Source of the DNA: Balanoglossus misakiensis
Lineage: Eukaryota; Hemichordata
Reading direction: 5' to 3'
NCBI GenBank assembly: GCA_040954595.2
Contig: CM082576.2
Location: forward strand, 13,020,001 to 13,084,000
Length of the DNA stretch: 64,000 nucleotides
The notes under the pieces: model-generated
Told to the model about the DNA's origin: nothing
The model's database searches: none
The model's input: the letters and a program-made list of their open reading frames with translations, nothing else
Translations under genes and position numbers: made by a program
In this document: positions 48,818 to 64,000 of the stretch, piece after piece
Layout of the letters: the number at the start of each line of letters is the position of its first letter
Position numbering within the stretch: position 1 is the stretch's first letter

Positions 48818-51173
48818 TATACGCTGGTATTTCAAATGACGGACAACTGGCATACACCAAACTAAAAAAAAAAAAAACAGACCGATCCATGTCTGCAATA
48901 CGCTGGTTATAAATCACCGAACGATGTTTCAATGCATTCAGTATAATTTGAAAGCAGTATTCATGTCCAACCAGGCCGTATTATCACTAATTATAAAAGT
49001 GCGAATTTTTTTCTTCGGAAGCAGTCTGAAAACCAATTCATGTCACCAGTGAAACCGATACCTGTAGATATTAGAACTAACTCAGTTCAAACAATATGGT
49101 TTCCAGACCACCATATGCATGCTGTTTGCTTTTTCCTGTGGGCATATACTAGTATGTTACTGCCAATGTTTGCGACTAAACATTGTAAATTTAGAACGAA
49201 AAGTTTTCCAAAAATCAGTCTAACATTCTGCAGTGTAATATCCCGATTGTTGGTGATATGCCATACGTACAATATTGATTACATACATGTATGCACCCAT
49301 TATTTCCATATTAAACATTAATTTATAACATTAAATTTTGACTGCTTTTTTGCAACAAGAAATGATGTTAATAAAATGCCCAATTTTCAAGGTTTTTAAT
49401 CCCACACATAACAACAATCTCGTGGAGCCTGAGCCGAGACAGTATATCCCGGCTGAACTCGGAATGTACACAGTACAGTACATAGACTGTCGATGTGCAG
49501 GTTAGAACATCGCAACCAGTAATACATTTTATATCGCAGTGCAGTTCAATTAAATTCAGTTACGTCCATTTACCGCATTTCTTTGTATGATTTGAGCGTC
49601 ATTTATACATGTATATGATAATGAGCAAAGACATCGCGTCGTTGGGCGTTTACCCATCCAATCACAAATGTCGCTGAACGAATAAAGGGTGTGTTAAGGT
49701 GTGGATAAAACTATCGGAAGTGCGATTTTTTTTTGTTTTATATGTGAACGACGGCACATACGAAATAGGCCTATCAGACTGTACGTAGACACACCTAGTT
49801 ACAGCAGTACCTCAGATCAGAATATAACACCAGGCACTACCGTTACACCGATTCCCCCAAACGAGGTGTCAGCCATTGGCCACTGCACTCTTACACACAT
49901 GAAACTGACATTAATGTACAACATATGATTTTTACCTTCTCTTGCTGCGAGATTGGAAATTAGTACAGTCTGGAATGAACACCAACATCGGCATCACGAG
50001 CGTACGTACAGTTGATGACAAGGGGAATTCCCGTATAAATTGAGACAGATTTAGAATACATTAAATGCTCTGTTTTTGTTTTGGTGCATTTCATCATGTT
50101 GTTTGTAAAAAAAAATCCCACCCACAATTACTATCAGATGGAATTAATATTACTATGTAAATGTATCTTTACTTGATTTGATTGTAAACAATTTTAATAT
50201 ATGTGTCTATGTTTCAATAAGCTTACCACCGTTTTTTAGTAGTACAGGATTTATGAGGGGAAAGTCTCTCATTGAGTATAACATTTTAGGATGAACAATG
50301 TTGAATGCCTGGTAAGCGTAAAGGGACGAAGCCGTCGTTTTTTGACCTTTTTGTGATATCAAGAATACTACTTGCATATAAACGTCACTCTCTGTGCAAT
50401 ATAATGTCAGTACTTAACCTAAAAAACTCAGAAATTACCCCTTTGCTGCATGAAAAGTGGCGATTGTGTGTATGATATTTAGATGAAATGAATTACTTGT
50501 ATCAAAGTCTGTTTCCTTTCACAAATAAACATTGCCACAGCAGTGTACATGACAGTTAGGGAGTCGTGTTGTGGATACTCTTGCATGACAGCGGTTCACA
50601 GGATACCCATTTTGAAAAACATTTCGGCTTGAGTTTTTCTTCATGGTAACATTTCAAAACTGGAACATGGAACATGCCTATCAAGTGTTATGGCAAGCTG
50701 TTTCAGAGAAAACGATTTTTAACCCCAAAATTACCCCACAATTTCAAATATGTGACAATTTGAACAAAACTAACTTAGGTCACCAATAGGAAGGTCCAAA
50801 CAAAATTTTAAAGAAATCTACCTATTGTGTTTTAGAGATTTTTTACCAAAAAATGTGAAAAAGTATAAAAAAACAATTTGCCCAGTAGTTATTGAATTTT
50901 TGAGTATTGACCAATTTCACATTTTCCCAGCTCATTTGCATATTTTTTGCAATGCCAAATCATATGAACAAAATCTCATCAATAGCCTGGCCTTCATCTA
51001 CACACCATATATCAAGGTAACACTTGCCGTTTTCAAGTTTTTGATGTGGACATGTATGCATGCATACATACATACATAATACAACACACATCCATCCATA
51101 ATCACCAGCAATATGAATAGATAAACTTATTCTACTAAAAGACAAACACTTACAAAAAAAGTTGGGCATCAAA

Positions 51174-51179
51174 TTTATT
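51174..51179 (-). terminator. Candidate ENOPH1 poly(A) signal
   Basis: TTTATT on the plus strand (AATAAA on the minus strand), 157 bases beyond the ENOPH1 stop codon. Confidence 0.5.
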
Positions 51180-51335
51180 GATCAATAAAAAATGTTGACA
51201 GTAGCAGTTCAGCCCAACATTTACAGGTAGAACACTCTCCATTTCCAGGTAAAAAAAAATCATGAAGATTGCGTGAAGCGACATCTTCAAGATTATGGCT
51301 GTCTGATGCTGTGAAGAAATTCGTTGTACTGAGCT

Positions 51336-55137
<3,802 letters not shown>

Positions 55138-56850
55138 TAGTCGTCCAACAACTGCCTAAACAATACATGCAGTGCCGGTAAATTATTCTTCCTGTCTGTA
55201 CGTACACATGTGCACACGTGCGTTTGCGTGTTTTGATATGAACCTTCTCCACTTCCGGTTATGTGTTTGTTTATTCGTATCTCCAATTGTGGTACAAATT
55301 TGCTGCATGTTCCCCGGTGCCTATGTTAATGCAGGCTAACCATTCACTTTCTAAATTTCAAGTTGGTCGTGCCTCTCTTCACACAAACTCCTCGACATAG
55401 TACGACCTAAGTAAACGTCAACACCTTCGTGCAAAATACACCTCATTTCCCAGAAAGCCCTGTACCACTACGTGTCAGGGTGTTCGTCTGCTATTACATT
55501 TACTAATGTCACCCCCTGTAATGGCTTCTCGGCATTGAAAGATAAATTAATGTCCACTTCCATGGGCGGGACATATTACTGAATCTTGGTAGATTTTGAG
55601 AAAATTGTCATAATTGTTGTTGGATAAATGGTAAAAGATAGACATAGGTGTTGGGGTCAAAATATTACAAATGCGGTGCAGACAAGGACGACAGAGGGGG
55701 TAACCGACTCTTCCGCCATGTTTGATTTCCGTGACCAATCCGTGCTGCAGTAGGCGTGTTTCTCATGCTGCACACAGTCTGACACACGGTATTGTTCATA
55801 CTGTGACCTGCAGACGGCTGACACGTTCACTTTTGAGGGGAAACCTACTCTTTCCGTCGTAAATTTATGTCCCATTTTGCAATTTTGTGGCTTGACAACG
55901 AAAATTGAGAAACCGTCTAGAGCTATCTCTAATTTAGTGGTTTCTTGTGCCGAAGTTTCTCCGGAAGAAAGAGGTAAGTAGTCAAAGCATTGACACGTCA
56001 CATTGCATGGTTATCAATACGAAATCAAGGTTGGAGCCTGGCTTGCAATGTGTAATCTTCGCTCGCCACATTATGCACAAAAGGAAGTCGCGACTCGCCT
56101 AGTGCAGTTTTGAGGCCGAAAGATCACAAATTGGGTTGGGCACATTATGCTCGATCCTCACAGTAGTCGACACAAATTTCTTGTTCACCGAAATCGTCCT
56201 TGGAACAGTTCCATATTTTACTAAATCACAACCGTGTCGGTCTCCCAGCGTAAAGTCCAGAGTTTTCGTTCACGTGTTGACATTGCCGATCAGCTGGTCT
56301 GGTCGATGACCAGAGACACATTGTTCACGCGTTCTTTGAGTGGCCAAATAGCTGGGTACTCATTGAAGAGATAAGAACTAAACGGGTGACTAGCCCTGCC
56401 AGTGCTACCCAGAAAGGTGCCACATTTTAAGTATTGGTAACGAAGAAAATGTACTACTAGTGTTGTATAGTTGTACAACTCGCATCAAATTATCCAAGCG
56501 TAAAGAAATCTTCGTACTTTTGTTGCTGCAATTGTCTTTTCTGTTTATCCTAGACGTTACACAACATGAATACCCCAGTCCATATGTAACGTCGCAATAC
56601 CCACTAATAGTATCTTGGAAATTACGTGAAAGGGCGTGTGAAGTCTTGTGTCATTTCATAAGACACGGCTACACCCTATATTTAGGGCATTTTGCTTCAC
56701 AGTAAAATGAATTGTTCTTTTCAGCAAAAAAAAAAACTACTGATCATACACATGATGGCTATAGTTGAAAACTTTGTACAATACTAATTACAGTTTGACC
56801 CACAAGTGTTGTTATGGAAACAATATTTTGTGCTGTTTATTTTTACATAG
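55138..56850. promoter_or_regulatory. Divergent region between ENOPH1 and the RRBP1-like gene, with a candidate RRBP1 5' UTR exon
   Basis: ENOPH1 starts at 55137 on the minus strand. The first coding exon of the RRBP1-like gene opens at the acceptor ending at 56850 on the plus strand, so a non-coding first exon must lie upstream. A good plus-strand donor, AAAGAG|GTAAGT at 55973/55974, is a plausible end of that exon. The 1.7 kb thus probably contains both promoters. The 114-codon minus-strand frame at 55657-56001 overlaps this inferred exon and has no recognisable motif. Confidence 0.45.
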
Positions 56851-57593
56851 GTAAACATCCCCCAAAATGATGGAAGCAGTTGATCTGTATGATCCCCAAA
56901 CACTGGGAGTTGCAGTGTTTGCTGGATTTGTTGTCCTGTCCGCAGCAGTGTATTTGGTGTCCGCGTATGGTATCCGAGAGAAAACCTATGAAGAAGCCAT
57001 AGCGGAGCAGAGGAAGAGAGCCGAGAAGGAGCAGCTGGTAGTTAAAACGGAAGCCAAGCAGAAAAAGGAGAGGAAGCAGTATAGGAAGCACAAGAAGCAC
57101 GCGGCCGCTGCCGACCAAGGGGGTGGCGGCGGGGGGTCAGTGAGGGTGGAGGAGCCCCCTCTTCAGGAGGCCGACGTCCCGCTGCAGCAGGAGGCCGAGG
57201 TGTTCAACCCCCAGGCGGTCCTCGCCGAGGTCGAGCCCAGGGTGGAGAAGTCGCCTAAAGCGGAGAAGCCGAAGCAGAAACACGAGGCGGCCAAGGAGAA
57301 GAGGAAGGAGAAGAAAGTGGAGAAGGTTGAGCGAGAGGTGGAGTCCACCCAAGCGGCTGCTGCTGCTGCTGCGGCTCCTCCGGTCAAAACCACGCAACCT
57401 GTGAAGCCGATCATGAAGGAGGAGAAGCCGGCCAAAGAAGTGGCCAAGGTTGCTGAGGAACCCCCTGTCACTGTCAAGAAGGCAAGTGAGGTGGAATCCA
57501 AGAGAGATCTGAAAGATGTTGAGGATAAAGGAGTAATTGGCTCACCGGCAAAGAAGAGTTCAAAATCGGCAAAGGAGAAGAAAGAAAAATCAG
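56851..57593 (+). CDS. RRBP1: RRBP1 (p180)-like ER membrane protein, first coding exon, partial
   Basis: RRBP1/p180 is a rough-ER membrane protein that binds ribosomes, mRNA and microtubules. The exon opens after TTTTACATAG at 56851. Translation starts at the ATG pair 56867/56870 and runs to the donor TCAG|GTAATT at 57593, phase 1, 242 codons so far. Residues 7-14 (LYDPQTLG) and the single membrane helix at about 12-34 (VAVFAGFVVLSAAVYLVSAY) match the RRBP1/kinectin amino terminus. The sequence KTYEEAIAEQRKRAEK matches the start of the cytosolic side. A basic, alanine- and glutamate-rich region follows, with an eight-alanine run and a polyglycine run, but no decapeptide repeats like those of mammalian p180. 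The coiled-coil exons are beyond the window, so kinectin cannot be wholly excluded. The plus-strand reading past 57593 stops after four codons, supporting the splice site. Confidence 0.85.
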
Positions 57594-59800
57594 GTAATTG
57601 TGTATTATAGCTTTCAGTTGCATCCTAATCAGTCTTTGCTTTCCAGTGATATTGGTTAACCAAGAAATATGTTGGATCCTAGATAATATACCAAAAAGTG
57701 TGCTCTTCAATGGAAGTATTTTTGAACAATAAATGACCAAAATATTAAATCATGATTGATATAGTGCATACATGAAGATAGCCTACAGACATAAAATGTT
57801 GTACTTTGGACATAAAAATACTAATGAGAGTTGGTTATCTGAAAGATTTTGCATATAATGGTTATATGTTGTGTTCCTAGTTGAACATTAAATCTGTGTA
57901 ATTTGCTATCATAATTCATCTTTGTAATACAATGGGTGACCCTATGAAGTCACTGTATGCAAAATAGGGTTATCCAACCTCCACGTGCGCTGTAAAATCA
58001 ATTTCCGACTGATTTATAATGCCATGAATTGTTATGCCCTTTACTTGGGTTTAGAATAAGCCGGTCCTCCTTATAAAGATATACATTTGAATACAAAGCA
58101 CCTCAAAGTCAAGTTGAAAACTATACATGAACAGCAGTATTTGAAATTTCTGTGTCGGTGCTGCATGTTGAAAAGGACCCTGTCTGAATTCCCATTTCAA
58201 ACTTTGAGTTTTTGCAGTAGTAATCAGGTGTGACCTACATTAGACAGTTTGGCCGAACAGGTTGTGTTTGATTGCCACCAGTCCGTATTGCTAAGAAAAG
58301 AACAGAATAGTCCTTTGTTGACCATTCATCTTGGTTCAATAGAGGTAATGGTCTTCGACAGAATCCAGACAGTGGTATTGTTGTTGACACTCCACTATTA
58401 CATTTTTTCTTGCATTGTGGCTGTTTTTAGATCATTTTATCTTTGGCGTGCTAAGCTGCAAATGTTTTGTGAAAGATTTCAATCACGTCAGGATATATGC
58501 GGATTGTCTTGTACTGTGCAGTGGTGAATTCAGATTTCCATGTTGATGTACAAATAAAGTAAAGAGAGCTTAGTTGCGACGCAGGAAGGATGCTAGTCCA
58601 GCTTTAATTAAAAGTCTGATTGCCATTCTGATTGTCGCCCATTGTAACCAGTTTTGAACTTTGAACTGGCCTGAACCTTGTCGGCGCACACATTGATTGT
58701 AATTGATGTCATCAGAGTTGGGAGATATGTAACAGTGTTGTACATGTACAGTACTTCATGGGGATAACTAGTGCGTGTTAGACTTATGTTTACACTTACA
58801 TGTACATGATGTGTACCCTCTACGTGTATGTGTAAATGTACATTACATCTGACACAGCCAGTTTTAAAATCCTCGCCTTAAAATATCAGTGAGTATGTAT
58901 ATACCCACAGACAAACTTGCCATTTGACATGGGTACTCATTGGAATCAGTTATTGGGTGCTAAACGTTTATCACACTGTCAAATGAGGCCAGGACTGGCA
59001 TAATGCATTCACTCATGAATACAGTCTAACACAACCTACATTTACACCTGTGTATATATGCAAGGGGCAAAATTTAATTTCTGATGTGCTGAACATGTTA
59101 TGTCTCCCAAGGACTTCCCAGCTCCTGGATAAGGTTTTCATTTCCTCCGAGACAGGATGTTGTCCTTTGTTATGGCGTCGTGTCTGGGCGGTTTCAGCTC
59201 GCATGTAGCCGTGTTGAAGTGCCAAGAAGTGTAACTGATTGGTCAGACTTCTCTATCCAAATTATAATCTCAGACTATTATGGGCATGTGTGCTGCCATG
59301 GCAACCTTGCATGCTGTGGTTTTGATCAGGTTTTATCGTAAATGGGGTTGCTCCCAGGGTTTTCTAGGAGGGATTTGAACTGACTGCAGGAAAATAGCAG
59401 TCACTGTATATCTCCAATCACTACATGTATAAGCAGAAGTTGCCACAGCTTGTAGAGCAAAACCATTAGCACAAATAGTACATGTATCTGTATGCATTAT
59501 AAAAGGCATTTTGTGGATGTGAACTCAAGTTTCAATGAGACCACAATGCGTTTTAATGGACCTTAGCCTCATGATTGTGTTTGCATATATCATGTAAGAG
59601 CAAATTTTTAGATCTGCAAAGGAACGGTACATGTAGCTGTAAAAGGAAACTGGATGTTCATGGTGTGACACAATCAGTGATAGATAGATTCTCTTGTGGA
59701 AGTCTTCGCGGGGTTCATTCAGCTATTCTAATGTTCTGAACTGGTGACTCACCCACTTCAGGTCGTTCACATTATACCAGCAAAAAATTAGAAAATTGCA

Positions 59801-59988
59801 TTAAAGGGGAAATCCGGTCCAGCTGATTTCTACATAATTTGGTAGCTTTGAGGTCACTCTTTCAGGAAAAAAAAAACATTTTTTTGCCATGTGTAAGTCG
59901 CACAATTTTTTACAAAAACGAGGGAAAGTTGGCAGAATTTCCAATATGGCGTTTACTGTAATTTGAATCATGGGAAAAAAGCGCCTGG
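59801..59988. mobile_element. TTAA foldback element, single left arm (copy 3)
   Basis: Starts TTAAAGGGGAAATCCGGTCC and follows the left arm of the full-length copies to ATCATGGGAAAAAAGCGCCTGG, where similarity ends. It is more diverged than the two full-length copies (for example TGTAAGTCGCACAATT in place of TATAGGTCGCGCGATT), so it is older and truncated. Confidence 0.8.
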
Positions 59989-60160
59989 CAGATTCCTACT
60001 TTGAAACTGGCAGCTGTTCATTTTTTAATGACCGCATTATGGACACCATGATTATTTCCTCAGTATTTTGTATCGTTGCTGCTTCCTGCTGTGCTGACTG
60101 TAGAGCTCCAAGCTGTAATTACTGCCTCAGGTGGGCTAGTCCATGGACGAATAAAAAATA

Positions 60161-61430
60161 GATTAAAGCTGCAAGCAGCGTTGGCGGGGCACAAGCGGTT
60201 CCCATGGTGACCAGCAAATGCCAAGGCTGTATCTGCTGGGGATACCAAGTTATGGGAAAGTAGGTCACCTGAGGTCACTACAAAATTTGGCAAAAAAATT
60301 GGGTCCCATACTAATCTAGATCCAACAAAAAACCAGACCCCTAGCACTGTTGGTTCGCCTCCAATTAGGTATGCGCATAATTAATGAGGTCTTGTGTAAG
60401 ACTCCATTATGTGCTCAATCCCCATAAAAGCCATGGCTCTAACTGCTCTGGTTGCTGAGATATGGAAAAGTAGATCAAAGGTCACCAAAGGTCACCCAAA
60501 ATTAGGGCATAAAATTTTGAGCCCAGAGTGGACCATGTCCAACCAATACCAGATCTCTAGCCCTATTGGTTAGCATGGAATTAGGTATGCAGAAAAATGA
60601 TGTGTCAGAAATAGGTCAAAGGTCATTGCCAAAATTACCAAAATATTTGTGTCATGTCCTGGCAGCATTGGTACCCATGTCCACAAAATTCATGACTGTG
60701 GTGCTTTGACAAGAGGAGGTATGGGGAATATGCATATATAATTATTTGTTTTAAAACTGGGTCAAAGGTCATGTGAAAATTGCCCCGAAAAATTGTGACA
60801 ACTTCCGGTCATAGGATGACTCATATCCAAAAAAAGAATTTCCATGCTGTCAACATTTTGGCTACAAAACGGAATTATCACTTTTCAATGGTTTTCCGAA
60901 AATCCAACATGGCCGCTATAATGATCGACCAATCACATTGCGCTTCGCAAACTTGATAGACATAGGTTAGGTGACCACATATCCCAAATCCCGAGACTCG
61001 GTAACCGCTGGTTCTGGAGAAGAAGATTTTTAAAGTTTTAAGTAGTTTTTCAGAAAAACAATTGTAGCAAAAAACCTTTATGTATGACGTCATGATTTTA
61101 TTGGGGTAAAATGATGGACATAAGGTAGGCTACCTGCACACCAAATTTGAACTCGATCGGCCCAGTGGTTTTTGAGAAGGACTCATTTAATGATTTTCAG
61201 GAAATCCAATATGGCCGCCAGGTCACGTGACTAATTAAATATTCACGAGCCACTGCACGTCTACTCATTGGCCCCTACTACCCTACCAAGTTTCAGCCCC
61301 CTAGGTGCTGCGGTTTTCCAGATCTACCTGGCCGATTATTTGCAGAAGAAGAATAATAATAAAGAAAAATTCCAACAATACCAATGGGGGCACAAGCCGC
61401 CTGAGGGCGCTTGTGCCCCCAAAAAGGGAA
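60161..61430. repeat. Unclassified dispersed-type repeat, about 1.27 kb
   Basis: Begins GATTAAAGCTGCAAGCAGCG, followed by a GGCGGGGCACAAGCGG word. It ends with a GAAGAAGAATAATAATAAAG tract and GGGGGCACAAGCCGC...GCGCTTGTGCCCCC, a short inverted pair. Inside, GGTCAAAGGTCA-type phrases and AATCCAACATGGCCGC / AATCCAATATGGCCGCC recur, suggesting internal duplication. The AGCTGCAAGCAGCG start resembles repeats I remember from other aquatic animal genomes; I cannot name the family. No protein is encoded. Confidence 0.5.
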
Positions 61431-62700
61431 TAAATTGCAGGTACATGCAAATGTACAGAAAATGACTATTTTAGTTATATAGTTTAGAAAGCATTGTGTT
61501 AAATGATACCAAGCTGATAGGATCCGATGGGTAAAGTGGATTTGCGTAGTGAATAAATGATCATTTACCTATCTCACAGAAATATGGGGGTCATTGAACT
61601 GTGAAAGAATAGATGGATTTAGCATTTTTCAATATGCAAAATAGATAATGAAGTTTTGCAATATGTGGACCTATACATTCTGAAGTGTTAATGTATGTTT
61701 GTACCGGGTGATGCAGATGTATGTGGGTCATTTTTTAAAGACTTCATGCATAACCATAATTGACATGTATGGCTTCATGAGGGCAGACATTACCGAAGCC
61801 ATATCTACATTACAATAAGAAGCAGAACTAAAAGAACCAGCAAGGTATCCATTTTGAGATAAAGGTTGTGTTGGTTGGTAATTACAGAGCATTGTGATGC
61901 AAACAACCCCTGTGTGTGACCTTACACATCCATGCCTGACACGTGCACACGTGTACCAAAGGGAATGGTACAATATGGCAATATTTTCCATTTCTTCACA
62001 TAATGAGAAACAGGAATTATTTCAGCCTTTGCATTTCGACAAATTTTGTCAAAAGTGGCTTTTGTCAGTTTGTAGTGCGACCACTTCAAGAAAATGAGCA
62101 ATTTTAGTACATATGTAAATGTTTAATAAGTTTAATAAAACAGATGATGAAACTTAATTATTAGTAACTGAAAAAAAAACCTACCAAAGTGTTGCATTTG
62201 TAGGGATGTAGTAATAATCATAATTATTAAACATTTTTTGATAAAAGCCTGAAGAACTAATTAATTATGTATTTATCTTAAATTCTTTGATGATTGTGTA
62301 GTTAGCATAAAATGCCGTAAATCATTGGAACAACTGGTGTCTTGCAAATTAACATTTCAGAATACATGCATTTACCATGTACATTACAGCAAGGTTTTAA
62401 AAAACATTGAATTCATTTGTCTGTTCTACCACATTGACAGGTACATGTATGAAAATATGCTAAATATTCTCAGTAACATCAAACAGATGGGCACGTTTTT
62501 GTCACTTTTTGTCTGTATGTCTTGGTCATTTGTTGTCTCTCGTTTATTAGAGTGGTAATTATGATGCAACTCAAAGCTGTTGCCTTGATGTGTGAATTGC
62601 TTCATAACCTGTAGGTTCATGTTTATATACATCAGATGCTTTAATTCACACATGTGCAAGTACTGTATTTTAACTTAATTTACAACCAGACAATCGTTGC

Positions 62701-63327
62701 TTAAAGGGGAAATCCGCTGTAGCTGATTTCTACATAATTTGGTAGCTTTGATGTCTCTCTTTCAGAAAAAAACATATTCGCCATGTATAGGTCGCGCGAT
62801 TTTTTACAAAATCTAGGGAAAGTTGGCAGAATTTCCAATATGGCGTTTACTGTAATTTGAATCATGGGAAAAAAAGCGCCAGGAGCAACTTCCGCCCACC
62901 ATGGTGTGGGTGATACCATTCTCCGATTGGTGTCACTGGGCGACAGACTAGGTGTATTTTCATAGCTATTGTTTGTTCTTTGCATCAGTTGATAAACAAT
63001 CATCAGCAAAGTCGAAAATTTGTCATCTATTGACAGTTTTCATGAGCTATAACCCATGAAAAATATGCAAATACGCTTAGCTTGTGACACAGTGACACCA
63101 ATCGGAAAATGGTATCACCCACACCAAGGTGGGCGGAAGTTGGTCCTGGCGCTTTTTTTCCCATGATTCAAATTACAGTAAACGCCATATTGGAAATTCT
63201 GCCAACTTTCCCTAGATTTTGTAAAAAATCGCGCGACCTATACATGGCGAATATGTTTTTTTCTGAAAGAGAGACATCAAAGCTACCAAATTATGTAGAA
63301 ATCAGCTACAGCGGATTTCCCCTTTAA
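62701..63327. mobile_element. TTAA-flanked foldback element, full-length copy 2
   Basis: A 627-bp copy bounded by TTAA on both sides, with inverted arms and the same central spacer as the copy at 31726. The two copies are nearly identical by eye. Differences include GCTGTAGC in place of GTCGTAGC in the left arm and the 10-bp AGTTGGCAGA restored here. The high similarity implies recent activity. The frames of 72 and 102 codons in the arms are repeat shadows. Confidence 0.88.
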
Positions 63328-64000
63328 TTGGTTTTCTGATGGCAATAGGGTACACAGTCATGAATATCATTAACGTTTATGTAAATTGTGTGGTTTGAAA
63401 TACTGCAACCTGTCACCTGTAGGCTGTAACTTGTAAGACTTTTTCCATACATGTACAAGTATCACTAAAATCGATGTGGTTTGAAACCATTGAAACCATG
63501 TCACATCACAGATATTATTAGAAAATGGTAATTATTTGCCTATGGTTTCATAGACACGTTTAACTCAACTCTGAGAAACCTACCAGCAAGTCCAAACACA
63601 CATTTGTATAAATTTATATTTTGTGACGTGTGTGACTCATATCACACCTGTTCAGTTCCACGGCACAAAAAGTACATGTAAAGATAGATAACAACTGTCC
63701 TGTTGGCGACCTCGATAGATCATGCAAGGAAAGTGTGTTGCAACGACAATTTCACGAGAACTCTGTTGTTGGAAATGTGTCTCGCTAAACATCTGGCAGA
63801 TGGCCCTGGTCTGTGACCTGCTCAATCCATCCCCAAGTGTTTGCTTTCAGTTCGACCCAAAGCACACAACTCAGCCTGATATTATTAGCAACCACTTTCA
63901 ATATAACTGTGACACTGTCTAGACTGTGTAGTCCACTGTCGCAGTAGATTTCCCCAAAGGAAGCTTACTGCAGCTGTTTCAGCCTACTCGTAGATGTGAT

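Larger units (their letters stand above)
46573..51335. other. Upstream region of the TRAF3-like gene and spacer to ENOPH1
   Basis: This 4.8-kb region separates two minus-strand genes. The minus-strand acceptor at 46573-46574 shows the TRAF3-like gene has at least one upstream non-coding exon. A minus-strand donor (ACTTAC in plus orientation near 47825) beside CG-richer DNA at about 47100-47950 is one candidate, not proven. An ATTC microsatellite lies at 47454-47477 and a CGCG-type repeat at 48724-48817. I see no recognisable protein; frames up to 120 codons lack family features. Confidence 0.45.
57594..64000. other. Presumed first coding intron of the RRBP1-like gene
   Basis: No further exon of the RRBP1-like protein is recognised in the remaining 6.4 kb, so this is probably one long intron continuing outside the window. 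It contains a single-arm foldback copy, an unclassified repeat with GCTGCAAGCAGCG start, and a full-length foldback element. Small open frames here are unsupported; several are repeat arms. Confidence 0.5.

Noticed and set aside
55657-56001. 114-codon minus-strand frame
   Set aside because: No recognisable motif; overlaps the inferred RRBP1 leader exon and a promoter-like region.
57594-64000. Additional RRBP1 exons within the window
   Set aside because: No coiled-coil coding frame in phase 1 with splice borders was recognised.

Overview
The window is animal nuclear DNA: intron-rich, fairly AT-rich, with GT..AG introns, AATAAA signals and dispersed foldback elements. I read six multi-exon genes by joining exons through compatible splice phases. 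Protein similarity (AIDA, FKBP3, NPHP1, TRAF3, ENOPH1, RRBP1 families), short introns and frequent ACATGTACATGT-type words suggest an invertebrate deuterostome such as a hemichordate or cephalochordate. The species cannot be fixed from the sequence. All family assignments come from remembered family features, not from a database search.

Layout. 890-7257 (-): AIDA, complete, 10 coding exons, 325 aa. 7258-7957: a roughly 700-bp divergent promoter. 7958-11478 (+): FKBP3/FKBP25, complete, 6 exons, 226 aa. 12934-27484 (+): nephrocystin-1 (NPHP1), 27 exons, about 1001 aa, with an unusually long lysine/glutamate-rich region. 27485-32982: convergent intergenic DNA with a nested TTAA-flanked foldback element. 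32983-38051 (-): a TRAF-type RING protein of 661 aa that has no MATH domain and ends in a CCHC zinc knuckle. 40936-46564 (-): a canonical TRAF3-like protein of 582 aa (RING, zinc fingers, coiled coil, MATH). 46573-51335: long intergenic stretch. 51336-55137 (-): enolase-phosphatase E1 (ENOPH1), 6 exons, 283 aa. 56851-57593 (+): first coding exon of an RRBP1/p180-like ER membrane protein. The rest of the window appears to be its first coding intron, rich in repeats.

How the genes relate. No operon logic is expected. The two TRAF genes form a same-strand tandem pair: one keeps the MATH domain that binds receptors, the other has replaced it with a helical region plus a nucleic-acid-type zinc knuckle. 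This is the most unusual object in the window and the best candidate for an undescribed signalling or sensing protein. NPHP1 is a ciliary transition-zone adaptor, ENOPH1 is a methionine-salvage enzyme, FKBP3 is a nuclear prolyl isomerase, AIDA is an axin/JNK modulator, and RRBP1 is a rough-ER membrane protein. AIDA/FKBP3 and ENOPH1/RRBP1 are head-to-head pairs that may share promoters.

Repeats include two near-identical full-length TTAA-flanked foldback elements (31726-32341 and 62701-63327) plus a single-arm copy (59801-59988). There are also a 67-bp MITE with a 9-bp target duplication, a CGCG-rich family with four members, a perfect 43-bp hairpin in NPHP1 intron 1, and several small tandem duplications.
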